From: Ichthyophthirius multifiliis
Lineage: Eukaryota; Ciliophora; Oligohymenophorea; Hymenostomatida
Length of the DNA stretch: 64,000 nt
Reading direction: 5' to 3'
Assembly: GCF_000220395.1 (NCBI RefSeq)
Contig: NW_004086124.1
Span: 29,233-93,232, forward strand
The notes beneath the pieces are model-generated. The model saw only the letters and a list, made by a program, of their open reading frames with translations, was not told the DNA's origin and ran no database searches. Made by a program: the position numbers and the translations under genes. Shown here piece after piece: positions 23,652-36,486 of the stretch (position 1 is its first letter; each line of letters opens with the position of its first letter).

Positions 23652-26059
23652 ATGTCTTAATATATTCCCATACTAAATGAATGTGGGTACTATAAATAAT
23701 AAATTAAATTAAATCAAATATTAAAAAAGATCATGCAAAATGAAATTCGAGTCATCTGCTTAATTAGCTAACCATGTTAAAAAAGTAATTTAAAAAATTA
23801 TATAAAAAAAACTGTGTTTTTTTTTATTTTTAATAATAAAAAGTTTTGTGTAAATAGCGATTATAATGATCTTGACAAACTTAATAAGAAGTATAATGAA
23901 TTAAGAATGGGATTAGGATAATAAATGCCAAATATAAATCCAAATGAAAAAGATTAAAATTTATTAAAAAAAGCTGGACAAATGAGTTTATAATAAGCAA
24001 AAGCTGGATTAAAAACAGAAGACCCTGCATTTAAAAAATTAGAAAGAGTTGCACAAAAATAAAGAGAAGAAGAATTAGAAGAACAAATAAAAAAATTAAA
24101 ATAAGATAGAGTTTAATAAAGAGAATAATAAAGATAAGATAATATTGAAATGTCTAATTTATTAAATAAATATCCAAATAAATAAGATTTGGATTTATAT
24201 AATTAAATAGAATAATAATAAATTAAAAACGAAATAAGGAATACCAAAGGGGTTGAAAATATAGAAAAAATGCAATACTTAGCAAGAAAAAATGATATGT
24301 TAAATTAAAAATAAAACTAATTAGTTAATTAATTATATTAGGAAGTTTAAAATGTACTATTTTTTTTTTTTTTTTTAAAAAAAATGAATATTTTATAAAA
24401 ATAAAGGGTTAAAATATTGCAGACTATAAAAACATTTAAATAAACGAAATGGCAAATCAAGAAAGGAGTGAAAAAATATTGAATTTAAGATAATAATAAT
24501 TAGAATTAGAATAATAAAAGAATAAACTCATTAATTAAATTTATTCCCCATCCAATAACTAATAATAATAAACTCGAATCAAAGAAAATAAATATTTTGA
24601 CCCCAATCCTAACTAAAAAAACATTAATTAGGATAATATGCCTATATAGGATTTATAAAGACCTTTTTCAAACCAGTAATTATAAGATTTTACTAACCGG
24701 AAAAAAACTCCTTAGGAAAAGAGTTTTTATTAAAATAATATAATTTTTAAATAATTAAATAATAATAAATAAAAAAAAAGAGGAAGAATTATTAAATAAT
24801 GAAAGAAATAAAAACTGGAAAGATCATTCGGAAAAAATGCTTGATGATATTCGTAAAATAAAATAAGATTATTAAAGAGCGGGAGGAAAAGATAATCGTT
24901 TTTTAGAAAATTTAGAAAACTTAGACAAGTTTTATTAAAAAAAAGAAGTATAAAATCCTATAATTATAAATAATTAAGAATTTATATCACCTCCAACAAT
25001 AGATCCTTAAAATAAATAAATATTAAGATTGTAAGATTAAATAAATTAAATGTAAAACTAAAGAGAATAAGAAAAAATATTTTTAGACAAAGAAAAAGAA
25101 TTATAAAAATTATAAATAGAATTATAAAATTTATAAAATTAATAAAATAATAATAATATCGAAAATTAATAATAAATTAATTTATTTCCTTAAAATACTG
25201 TATTTTTAAATAAAAATGGATAACCTTTAATTTATAACAATAATAATAACAATTTAGATTATAAAAACAATCAAAATTTTACTTTGGGATAAATTAATAG
25301 TTCTATTCATGGATATATGGATCATGGAGAAAACCCTTTCAGTATTTTTACTTAGTAATAAGAATTTTTGTTATAAAATGAAGTCAGATGTGTAGATTTG
25401 GATGAAGAAGAGCGAATATTAGCAAATTTAGCGAAAGAAGAAGTTGATTAATTAAGAATATTAAGCAGAATACCTATAGGCACTGAACTTTATAGATTCA
25501 AAATGGAATAATATAAAGAGTTAAGTACTTTGAAATCAGAAATGGAGAAAATAGCTAATGAATAAAAACTTTAAAGATTAAGAAGAGAATTCGAATACTA
25601 AAGAAGAGAAGAAGATAGATAATATGATAATGAAAAGTATATTTTAAAACTTAATTATTTTTTAATTATCTATATATATATTTAGATGGAATGATGATCA
25701 AAGAAAATGGATTATTGCGTAAAGAATTAGAAAAGATATGGGACCCACTGTCGGTTTAAAACAATATGATTAAAATGATGGATTGGTCATACATTGGGAT
25801 TATATTTTGGGTTTACCTAAAAGAAATAATTTCGCCTAAGTTGTATTCGGAGTTTTTAATAATGGTATTTGTTTTATGTTTTGTGTTTTTTTATTTTATT
25901 TTGAAAGGTGATACTTTATATACTCCTAAGATTGTTGATGCAAAAGATTGTGAAGTATATATTATTTTAAATAAACAATAAAAACATAAATATTATTTAT
26001 ATAGGTTGAAAGTGCAGAAACTGTAAGATGTATTATAGGAGATTCTCATTAAGTAATAA

Positions 26060-26110
<51 letters not shown>

Positions 26111-29100
26111 AAACTCATATAATTATTTATATAAATAAAGGTTTTCGACATACCACCTTCGACTGATGCTTTATTAATTATGGAAGTATAACTTCCCTTT
26201 TCAAAGAAAAAAGGAGATAACACAAACAAAACAGAAAGTTTAGGGTGGACTTAATTAGATTTATTTGACTTAAAAAAAGAACTAAAGTAATTATTTATTT
26301 ATAAAAAATTATACCTTTCTATAAAAAAAGACGAGGAAAATTCAAATGTCCTATATATTATCCACCAACCGACTAAAATATAACAATAGAAGATATTCGG
26401 CATTTAGAACCTATTCCAGGTACATGGATATATCTTAGAATAGCATATCCAAATGATGATGATTTCAGTAAATAAAAATCTCGTTATCCAGATCATACAA
26501 TGCATGAATATATAATTCCGAGAATTCATTTAAGAAATGATTTAGGATATAGATAATAATAAAAAATCTAATACACAATGCCTAACTAAGACTAAATGTT
26601 ATAAAATATATCTTATCCAGATTAATCCTACAGGAATTACTAAGAACCTTAACCTTAATCCAACGGATATTATGATGTTCCAAGACCATCTGATGATAAA
26701 CAAAAAAAAGGTTTTTTATTTTATTTTATTTTTATTTATTATTATTTAAAATATACAAAAATAAGGTCTTTCTGTTTCTGTAATGAATATCTAAAATTAT
26801 AAGCCAGTATAAAATATAAAAGTATTAATTGGACTTCTTTAAGACGCGAAAATAGTATTAGATGATAATAATAAATAATGTAATTTCTATACTTCAGTCC
26901 ATAATCCTAATTCCGAAGAATAAATGGAAGATTTACCTTAAGAGGCTGTTATTCCATTAGTTGAATAAAACTAATAAGTATATTTGTATTCTATATAAAT
27001 ATAATATATTTTTGTTAAAAAATAAAAAGTCAAATATGATGAATAATAAATAATTTGGAGAAATATTAAAATGGCAAGAAGAATATAAATTTTATAAAAA
27101 TATTCCTAATACATTTTGGGAAAATAATAGACAAGATTTATATATTGGCATTTAAGTTTTAGAAAAGGAACCTCCAAAGAGTATTTCAAATCCTGGAGAT
27201 TCTGAATCTTATAAAGGATAATATAATACTATTGGTTGGAATTTTATTAAAGTAATTACTAATGATTTTCAATATTTTTAATAAATTATTATAAACAAAG
27301 GTAAATAGAGAAGATGGTTCAATAAAATCGGGTTTATATACTGTAGATTTATTTGAACCTCCGGCAGTAAAGCCTCCTGTAAGAGAAGATTTACAATAAA
27401 AAACAGGAAAAATGATTGATATAATAGTCTAACAATATATATATGATTAAGCATCTATTTTAAAATCTTAAACGAAATCGTAATTATAAAAAACAAATAA
27501 AAAAAATAAAAACAAAATAGAAAACCTTAACCAGCTTCTCAATAACCTGAAGAAGAACAAGAGATTTTAGATAATAGTCCTTATATTCCAAACCCTAAAC
27601 CGTAGTATAAAACAAAAGCTTTTCAAAAAAGAATGGGAATCGATTTTTATATTGACGGTTTGAGATATTTACCAGATAAAGTGACTGTTTCTAGGATTTA
27701 TTTAGATGTTTTTAATGTTAATTATGAGCCTATTTTCGAATAAAATTCTTGTTTACCTGAACTTGATTCTACTTCATTTAATCCTATTTGTAATTTTAGA
27801 TTAGAATTAAGAAAAGAGCATATAGATCCTTCTTCTATTGTTTTAATGACAATTGTTACTTTAGATAAGTCCATTAATGAAATAAGAATTATTGGTTATT
27901 CAGCTATTCCTTTATTTATTACTCCTGGATAAAATGGAAAACACCCTTCTAGTTAAAATATAACTGTATATATTTTTACTATTATTTTTTGTTCAAAGAT
28001 ATATATTTTTTAACTATTAAAAGGAAGTATTTTTATATAGTGGAGCATATTAATTACCTATTTTTTCTTAATAAATTAAAAGAGTAGTTCCTTTTACTAT
28101 TGACAAAATGTTTAATTTATTTTAAATATTAAATAAATAATTTATATATTTTATTAAAATAGTTATAATCTTGAAAAATTGCCATGTGCATCTATTTTAG
28201 TTAGAATTTATGCAGCTCCTATGGATGAAAAAGGATTAAATGCTTTATCTATAAAGGATTTTCCTGACCAAAAAATATGGCTTTCGAAAGGTTTATTTCA
28301 TCCGAGGCCTTTGTATTCTAAAAAAGTATAAAAAAAAAAATATATATATATATACATTTATTTTTTGTTCGATAAATAAGGTTTATAATACCAGTTGGTA
28401 TGAAGCTAATGATGCTGAAAAAAAGCTATTTCCTTATAGAGTTATAAGAGAAGATATAAGTATAAAAGAATAAGCTTATATTATAATAAAAGGAAAGAAT
28501 ATAAATAAAAGATTTGTAAATAAAAAAAAATTCAAATTAATTATAATTATTAATAATAACAAAAAAAAGAAAAACACAGAATTATATTAATTCTTAGATG
28601 ACAATATAATATTAACTGATGATACTAAAATGATAGATATGACCTATTTCGCAAAATATTCTTAATAATCAGGAGTTAAGTTTAATTTGGATGGATTACA
28701 TTAAGTGCCTGACGAATCTTAAATATATGTTGCATTCTTCTCATATAACCCACCCTTTGGAGGCTTTTATCCTTATTTACCTGATGGCGCAGAAAAAGAA
28801 TATGGTTCTGATGATGAGGACGATCCTGAATTTAAACCTTATTTACAAAAAAAAGAAGATTTAGAATATTAAAAATAATTATAAATAAATGAAAAATAAA
28901 AAGTTATACAATTACCACCAGATTCGACTGAAGTATATTTTTTTTAGTTTTTTAAATAAAAAATAAATACTAAGGTTCATTTAATTTCAACTTTAAAATG
29001 GAGTTCTGCAGCCTAAAGTCCTTAATTTGATGATTAATGGTCTACATTTAATAAAGAGTTTAATAGATATCAATGTATTATAGTGGATATTAAAAGCATA

Positions 29101-29507
29101 ACTTTTAAAAACGTAATTATTATAAAAATCAATAATTTTGTTGTTAAAACAAATATAGATTAATCCTTAATTTACTGATGTTGGATGGACTATTGTCCCT
29201 GTTTTTACTCCCGATGGATATGTATAATCAGGAACATTCCAGATTCCATTAATAAAAGGAGCTGTAAACGCTAATTTTTTATATGAGTTAAGAAAAAAAA
29301 ACATGAAAAAACTAAGAAATGAAAATAAAAGAGATAAAAAATAACCTTGGGATTTCTTAATGGAAAAGGTTTAATAGAAAAGAAGTGGATTTAAATTTTT
29401 GGAATATACCTCAATTATTTGTAGAGTTTTAGATTCATAAAGAGAAGTAATATTATTTTATTTAAATATAAATAAGGATAAATAATAATAAAATATATAT
29501 AAATATA

Positions 29508-29539
<32 letters not shown>

Positions 29540-29780
29540 AATATTTTTTTATTATTTTAAGGGACATTTATAACAAAGATTCGATACTAATAGAATGATT
29601 TATGATTATTTGCCTTCATAAAATAAAATGAAGTATTCCTATAATGAAGCAGTAGAACTTAAATTAAAAGAAAAAAAAAGGCTGTCAGCTAATGTACCTA
29701 ATAAAGAAAGTTAAGCAAATTATAATAGAAAAATCACAGATGCTTGCATTTTTACATATAATTTAGTAAGATATATGTGA
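23652..29780 (+). CDS. CCDC17: CCDC17-like protein: zinc finger, coiled coil and three C2-like modules
   Basis: ATG 23652 begins MSQYIPILNECG. Removing a 43-bp intron (23687-23729) joins it to SCKMKFESSAQLANHVKKFC, a C2HC finger matching the N-terminus of animal CCDC17 (CGSC...LLATH...FC). A long Gln/Glu/Lys coiled coil follows (about 23860-25640). Then come beta-rich modules sharing the pattern of a strand ending in an acidic-Gly-Leu turn, a strand, and later GW-hydrophobic-F-acidic-Gly. These are GLVIHWDYILGLPKRNN with LGWTQLDLFDL; IGWNFIKV with SGLYTVDLFEPP; GIDFYIDGLRYLPDKVTVSR; and GVKFNLDGLHQVPDESQIYV with VGWTIVPVFTPDG. Ten or more short introns are needed. TGA is at 29778-29780. At about 1,700 aa it is far longer than human CCDC17. 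The frame change at 24740-24790 has no clear GT donor. CCDC17 relatives are associated with ciliated cells, so a ciliary role is inferred. Confidence 0.75.
26059..26109 (+). repeat. (TA)n microsatellite in an intron
   Basis: About 50 bp of alternating TA, with one AA interruption near 26070. It lies inside the intron (about 26053-26140) that splits the first C2-like module of the CCDC17-like gene. A similar (AT)n tract is at about 29514-29540 in a later intron of the same gene. Confidence 0.85.
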
Positions 29781-30283
29781 TAAATTTTATAATTATGGTT
29801 ATAAAATATTTTAATAATATATGTAACTTTTTTGTTCATATTATTTATTTATTTTTAAAAACCTATATATTATAATAACTTTTATAAAATATGATATATT
29901 TAAAATTATTTGCTTATATTATTAATAAACATGAATAAATAATTTATAAATAAATTTAATTATAATGATATTATAATGTATATTAAAATTTAATAATTTA
30001 TACATTTTGTTATCGCTCTTTAACATATATTTTTTTGTTTATATTTTTATTTTTTTTAATATTTATAGCTCTTTAAAAACCCTATAATTAAATACATTAT
30101 CTAAAATATTATAGGAAATATTCTATTTATATTATTTTAATTACTTTTTTATGAAAAATTATTAATATATTTAAATAACTATAAATTATTAAATTATAGG
30201 GAATTTTTTATAAACTTCAACAATTCTTTTTAAACCTAAATATCGCTTTTTTCCAAAGAAATTTGTAAACTTTTTATTTTAAT

Positions 30284-31478
30284 TCATTTTTTTAAAGTTA
30301 TTCTTTTTTAAATCTTATTAATAACTTCCAAATGACTTTTATATTCAATTTATATTTTATTAATTTTATCCAAAATACTTCCTATATAATTAATAGTATA
30401 TACAAATAAACCTATGAAATTTATAACACAAAAGTTATTTTAATAAAATTACATATATTAAAATTGAGCCTTTTAGACCTTTTAAAATAACTATTATTGT
30501 AGTAGTTTACAAATAATAAGATTATATGAATTATTCTTACTATAAAGAGTTTGTATATAATAATGAATATAAATATCAAAATATTAAATTACTATCTAAT
30601 CTAAACTATATAATATATTATTTATTAATTAATATAAATTATTTATATTTTACAAATTTTAATAATAATTTAATCAATTTTTTTAAATACTTTAAAAATA
30701 GAAAAAAAAAATTATGAAAAATATAATAAATTTTTAATAAAATAGAAATACAGAAAATTAATTTTAAGAAATGATATTCAATATTTTTTTCAATATTATT
30801 TTAGATGTTTAAATTAAATTATTATTTATAAAATTAAAGTATTTCAAATAAAAAAAATGTTATAAATAAATAGGATAAAGTAATATCACACATATTAAGG
30901 ATATTACACTTGTAAATATATTAATTTTATTTATAGGTTCTATTTTATTTAAAATAATTAAGAAATATTTATTTAATTTTTTAATTAAACTTATTATTTA
31001 TAATAATATTCTGTTTAAATAATGTATCTTTTTGGCTAAAACTTATTTATTCTTTAATTAAATATATAATAAAATAATTCAAATTATTAACAAAAATGTT
31101 TTTTAGACAAATATAATGCAATTTGTCTAAAAATATATATTTATTTTATCTTTTTTTATTATTTATTAAATTTTTAAACTTTTCTGTAATTTATTAAATT
31201 ATGTTTTACTTAAGTTATTTATCTAATTATTTTTGATTTAGTTCAATACTTTTTTTACTTTTAAAATATATTTTACATATTTTATTTTTATATTACATGG
31301 TTTTAGTGTAAATTAACCATTGTATTCTACTTTTTAAAATATTCCTAGCAAGTTTATGTTCTTCTTGTTCATTAAATATTTATTTAAATAAAGAATAATT
31401 TAAATTTTATCATATCTTTTTTAAAAAATACTTTAATTAAATATTTTCTTTTTTCTTGTTTATTTTTCTAAATATTTA
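30284..31478 (-). CDS. Probable multi-exon hypothetical gene
   Basis: Two overlapping TGA-free minus-strand frames have clear coding-type codon use in a region without long standard-code ORFs. The 5' one (about 31478 down to TGA 30576-30578) reads FNEQEEHKLARNILKSRIQW, then KSIELNQKQLDKQLKQNII and CLKNIFVNNLNYFIIYLI. The 3' one (about 30690 down to TGA 30284-30286) reads ILYSLDQIVIQYFDIYIHYY, KLLQQQLFQKVQKAQFQYM and INYIGSILDKINKIQIEYK, then SHLEVINKIQKRITLKK. An intron near 30600-30700 probably joins them. The start is not found: an ATG near 31365 is in a frame with G/C-rich third positions, so it is unlikely. More coding-like sequence (KKRYLGLKRIVEVYKKFP) continues towards about 30180. No domain recognised; the 3' part looks like helices. 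Confidence 0.42.
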
Positions 31479-32158
31479 ATATTTTAATTTTATAAGTATT
31501 TTAATAATTAAAATAAATAATAAATATTTTTAAATTATTAGTCAATTTTTTATATAATAAATTAAATAAATAAAAAATTAAAATAAATAAATATTTAATA
31601 TTTTATATTTTTTTTTAATATAAATAATTATTTTTTTATTTAACTAATAAAAAAAAAAAAAAATTTATATATATTTATATATAATATATTTTTAAAAAAA
31701 AATATATATTCAAATAAAATTTTATATGTTAATATATATTCTTTTATTAATTTTATAATAATATATATTTTCATATAAATCTTATTATATTTATCTAATT
31801 AATTATAAAGTTAAAAATTAAATTTAATAAGAATTAGAAATTTAAAATTTATATTATTTTGTATTCTTTCTATAATTTAATCAACAAAAAATAAGATTAG
31901 AAAAATTTATATTTTTTTGTTTTTTATTAGATTTAGTTTTTTTTAAAAAAAAAAATATTACTAGAAATAATAAAAAAATTATATTTATGATATTATATTT
32001 AAAAATATTATTTAAATCAGAAAATTTAAGTTTTTATTTATTTTATTGAGTATAATTGACTTAAAATAAAAAATAAAAATTAAAGGATTATTTTGTAATA
32101 AATTTTATTAATATTATTTTTTTATATAATTTAATTAACAAAAATATATTTTTTTTTG
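31479..32158. other. AT-rich spacer
   Basis: About 680 bp, nearly free of G and C, with poly-A/T runs (for example 31651-31663). I see nothing coding on either strand. It should contain the upstream region of the CPBP-like gene and possibly the missing 5' exon of the minus-strand gene before it. Confidence 0.5.
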
Positions 32159-32920
32159 ATGGAAAATTGTGATTATTACAAATCATACATTTACCAAAAT
32201 CATAGTATTAGTTAAATAAATAAAAAAGATAATTAAGAGATAATATATACAAAATATAATTAATTATATTTTAATTTTCTATTATTCTTACCAACTCTAT
32301 AATTATTTATAACAGTTTTTTTGGCTAAAAGTATGATATTTGCATTAGTTTCGTATTTTATTTTTATATTAATTATAATACCTGCATTTACTATTATTTA
32401 TTTTAAGTTGAACTTTGTTTTTTTTATACACAAAGAAATTAATAAGCTTTATTTTTAATTTAAATGCGGATTTGCCTTGTTTTTTTGTATGTTTTTTTGT
32501 ATTTTAGGAATTTACATTTTACTATTAGTTGAAAATTTGATTAAATAAAAATAAAAGTTTAATTTTACCTATATTTAAGTTAGCTTTTGTACTTTAATTT
32601 ATAGTTTTGTACTACCTTTATTTGAAGAATGGTATTGGAGACTTTTTTTTAAAGTGTTAATTAATCCTCTAAACAAAGAATATATTAAATGGTATATTAG
32701 TTTCACATATTCTCTAATGTATTTATTTTTGATTTATTATATGAACTTTAAAGCTTATATTTCTATTTCTTTTTACATTTTTGTTTTATTTTTGCAAAGA
32801 ATTCTTATCCTTATTAATGAGTAAGTAGGCTTTGTTTCATCTTGGTTAGCTTAAATGGGAATAAATATGGGTTTTTCTATGTGTCTTGTAAGTTTTGCAA
32901 AAAACTCTTTTTAAGGATGA
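32159..32920 (+). CDS. CPBP/Abi-type multispan membrane protein, probably lacking protease residues
   Basis: This single-exon frame of 253 codons runs from ATG 32159 to TGA 32918-32920. Six or more hydrophobic segments are visible (MIFALVSYFIFILIIIPAF, CGFALFFCMFFCILGIYILL, SFCTLIYSFVLPL, and others). The sequence FEEWYWRLFFKVL carries the EExxxR motif 1 of the CPBP (CAAX prenyl protease 2/Abi) family, whose members cleave prenylated or other substrates within the membrane. The later family motifs normally supply His residues (FxxxH and HxxxN/B). The matching helices here read YSLMYLFLIYYM and WLAQMGINMGFSM, with no His. So motif 1 and topology support the family, but catalysis is doubtful. 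No other gene nearby suggests a pathway. Confidence 0.65.
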
Positions 32921-33264
32921 AGTTTATTCTATCTATTATAATTTAAAAGAAAAAATTTACATGTAGAATATGCGAATCAATTAAATTATATGTATATATT
33001 TTGAGTTAAAAAAAATAATATTTATATAATAACATAATATAATAAAAACATTAAATAAATATTTTTATTTAAGAAATAACTAATTATTTTATAAGTATAT
33101 ATCTCTGATGAATATTAATTAAAAATTAATAAAATAACTTTAATATTAAAAATTTTTTATTATAAATTTATTTTATATAAAATTAAATATTTAACACTAT
33201 TTAAATTTAATTTTTATATATTAATTTTTTTATTATTTTTTTATTTTAATAACAATCTAATAAA
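32921..33264. other. AT-rich spacer
   Basis: This is 344 bp of A/T with no coding signal on either strand and no recognisable element. Confidence 0.6.
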
Positions 33265-34819
33265 ATGCTTAATAAAAGTCTATAAAGTCATTTCTCACTT
33301 GCTTAATTAAAAAAAAAACATAAAAATAATATACTCCTTTATTTTTCAGATAAGATATATAATAATTTCCTAATCATAATTTATAAGATGATAAAACAAT
33401 TTTGTCTTTTTATGGAAATAAATCTAACATAATTTACAATTAAGTAAATAAATAATAAAATAAAATAAAGTAAAAAAATAATAATAACTTGCATAATATT
33501 AATTCTGCAAATTAATCAGAACGAAATTTAGATGGTAAAAAAATATAAATAAAAAAATTATTAATTATTATAAAAATATGTTCCTTAAAAGATATTTTAT
33601 CTGATCATGAATATGAAAAATTATAAAAACTAAATAAAAATAAAAAAAGAAGAAATGGAATATTTAAATAAATATATGGATTACAAATAGAAGATATATT
33701 AAATAGAAGATTAAGTAAATCAAACAAATAAATATATGAAGCATAAAATAATAGCTAATATTAATTTAAAAATTAAAGAAATTTAGTTTAAGGAGAAATT
33801 AATTAAACTAAATAACTAATTAATAACTCTACACAAAAATAATTAAATATATAAGGATACTCACCTAATAAAAACAAAATTTTAAATAATAGTAATTCAT
33901 ATACTATTTAAAATTAAGAATATAAGGGGATATAAAATTTAGAAGGAGAATATCTTAGATAGTTTTTATAAAAATAGTTTGAAAAAAATATTTCTAATAG
34001 TATAAGCGACTTAAGAGAAATATTTATTATACATAAAAGCAAAAGTAACTAATTTTTATAATCTTTAAAAGTAGAAAACTTTTATATCCCTGTTTATTCA
34101 AAAATTATTGATAATATAGAATTAACTTTGAATTTTTTAGATTGGAAAAATATATTATTTAATAAATTTGGATTTTAGGAATCTTCATAATAAAATATAT
34201 TTACTTTAAATGGATTCGTAATTACGAGTTTAAATTAAATCCCTTTAAAAGAATCGATTTTGATTATTTAAGGTATTTTTTAATATTATTATTTAGTTAA
34301 TTATTTTTCATAAAATATATATAAGAAAATACAAATGTTTTGACATTTTGGAAAGATATATAAATTTATCATAATTTTTAAGTTACAACGCAAATATTTT
34401 AATAATATATACAATATATTAATAGTCTAAATTCTAAAGAATAAATTTATTAGAATTTAATTCTTTTTTCATATATAAAAAAAATAATTGAAGTTAAAAA
34501 TATTAGTTAAAAAAATTAAGAGAATCTTCCTTGTATAAAAAATGTCAATAAAATATAACCAGGAGACACAATATTGAATAATTTTTATTAAAAAGACTAA
34601 AAATATGATAAGAATAGCCTTTTAAACCTTTATAAGGAATATAAAAATTAATTAACTTAAAGTTTAGATAATTCAGTCAAATAAATTTCACAAGGACCCT
34701 TACTTAAATAATTTAATTGTATTAAAATGAAAATTTTTCGAAAATGTTTACCCTAAATTGCTCTTAAAAATAAGAAATAATAAAAAATAAAATAATTATA
34801 ATAATTTTAATAAAATTGA
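33265..34819 (+). CDS. Hypothetical Asn/Gln-rich protein
   Basis: ATG 33265 begins MLNKSLQSHFSLAQ. Introns probably lie at about 33295-33350, 33440-33480, 33535-33580 and 34267-34330. Coding-like parts read LKDILSDHEYEKLQKLNK, YGLQIEDILNRRLSKSN, GEYLRQFLQKQFEKNISN and VENFYIPVYSKIIDNIELT. The 3' part is low-complexity Gln/Asn/Lys and ends at TGA 34817-34819. I recognise no domain. The segment FYIPVYSKIIDNIELTLNF followed by a repeat of hydrophobic strands could be a small folded unit. The exact splicing of the 5' end is uncertain. Confidence 0.5.
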
Positions 34820-35259
34820 ATTTTATGTGTATGTGTAAGCATAATTTTTTATTTTCATTTTTTTTATTTTCTTATATAAAAGTTTAAGGATGAATTTTAA
34901 TTAGTATTTTTGTTCAATTTATTTCATATGCATATAAAATATGCTATATGTATTTATAAAATTTTTACATTTTTAAATATGAAAAAATATATTAATTAAT
35001 ATTAAATATATTTTAAGAAAAATTTATATTAACATTAAATCAGGTAAAATTAATAAATACTAAATTATTTTTAAGTTTTTTCAATTACATTTCTTATTAA
35101 TTAATAATCATAATGTTACATATTATTTAATAATTATATTATACACAATTAGTTTTTTTCGCCTTCTTTTAATAGTTTATGTATAGTTTTTTTTTTATAT
35201 ATTAACTATTAATTTTATAAAAAAATAATGATTATAAATTTAATTTATTCATAATTAAA
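34820..35259. other. AT-rich spacer
   Basis: About 440 bp of A/T with scattered G/C and no coding pattern. A TGTGTATGTGT-like run at about 34826-34838 marks the 3' flank of the gene before it. No regulatory element can be named. Confidence 0.5.
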
Positions 35260-36301
35260 ATGAATAGCTAGAGACTATAATTTTAGCAATTTTTTTAAAA
35301 TATTCTATATAAATATAAAATAAAACAATTATTTTTTTATTATATACTATTAAGTTTATATTTTTGTTTTTTAAAATATATTCATAAAAAGTATTGCGAT
35401 ATATTAATAATACATAATAATGATATTTAAAAAAATTAAAGACAATAATAATATAATATTTATAATGAAACTAAATAAATTAAATTAAAATTATTATTAA
35501 TAATAATATCAACTTTTAGTTATATTAATTAAATAATAGATACTACTAATAAAAATAATTGATATATTAATCAAATTAATTAATATAATAATAAGCATAA
35601 AAACAAATTTTGACCAATTAACATTAACCAATCAACTTATTTGTTTAAAATTTAAATATACATATAAAATAACTTATGTATTATAAGATTCTTGCGAAAA
35701 TATTTTTTTTTAAATAATAACATTGTTGATTCTATCTTTGAAATTAAATAGCTAGTATTTTTATGTTTTACAAAGTTTTCTAGCATATAATATAATAATA
35801 ATACTTTAAATTTATTCATGAAATTAAAAAGAGAGGCGAAATTTAGTTGTGAACAAAAATTTAATTTAATATTATTAATAGTTTATAATATAGGATTTGC
35901 TTTTACATTTAAAATAACTAAGATTATGAAGATAATAAAGATTAAGAATGGATAGCTTTTATTTTTATTTAGAAAATTTTTGAAAATAACCTTTTATGCC
36001 AACCTATAAAGATTTTTACTCGAAAAATATTATATAATTAAAATTAAGTATTAAATATAGGAGGAAGTAATATGATAGAATAAGATGTTTGTTTTTAATA
36101 GAATTTATAAAAATAATTTTTAAATGGTTTACGGAAGTATAAGTTTCTTATAATATATTAATATTTTATGGATTTATTTAAAATAATATAATTTCAGTGA
36201 ATAAAAATGACGAAATTAAATAAAACTTTGACTAAAAGTAATAATAAATAATATCTATATTATAATTAATTTTAGCCTATTATAAATTTATATCCAAATG
36301 A
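35260..36301 (+). CDS. Possible multi-exon hypothetical gene
   Basis: ATG 35260 opens a 101-codon frame (MNSQRLQFQQFFQNILYK, then a hydrophobic segment LFFYYILLSLYFCFL) to TGA 35560-35562. Farther on, two TGA-free stretches have coding-type codon use. The first is DSIFEIKQLVFLCFTKFSSI with MKLKREAKFSCEQK (about 35725-35880). The second is DYEDNKDQEWIAFIFIQKIF with YRRKQYDRIRCLFLIEFIK, ending at TGA 36299-36301. These could be exons of one gene, but I could not fix all junctions and no family is recognisable. Chance frames of about 100 codons are common here, so this is tentative. Confidence 0.35.
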
Positions 36302-36486
36302 ATATTTTTTTTAATTATTAACAATCTCACTAATATTATATTTTTAATTATTTTTTTTATATTAATGTTTATCTCAAACATTTATTCTAAAAGTTTGCTA
36401 ATATTATTATTAAATAAAATCCAAATTTTTTTAAAGATATAATTTTTAAATAAAATATAAATATTTTTAACTTTTTTTTGTAAATA

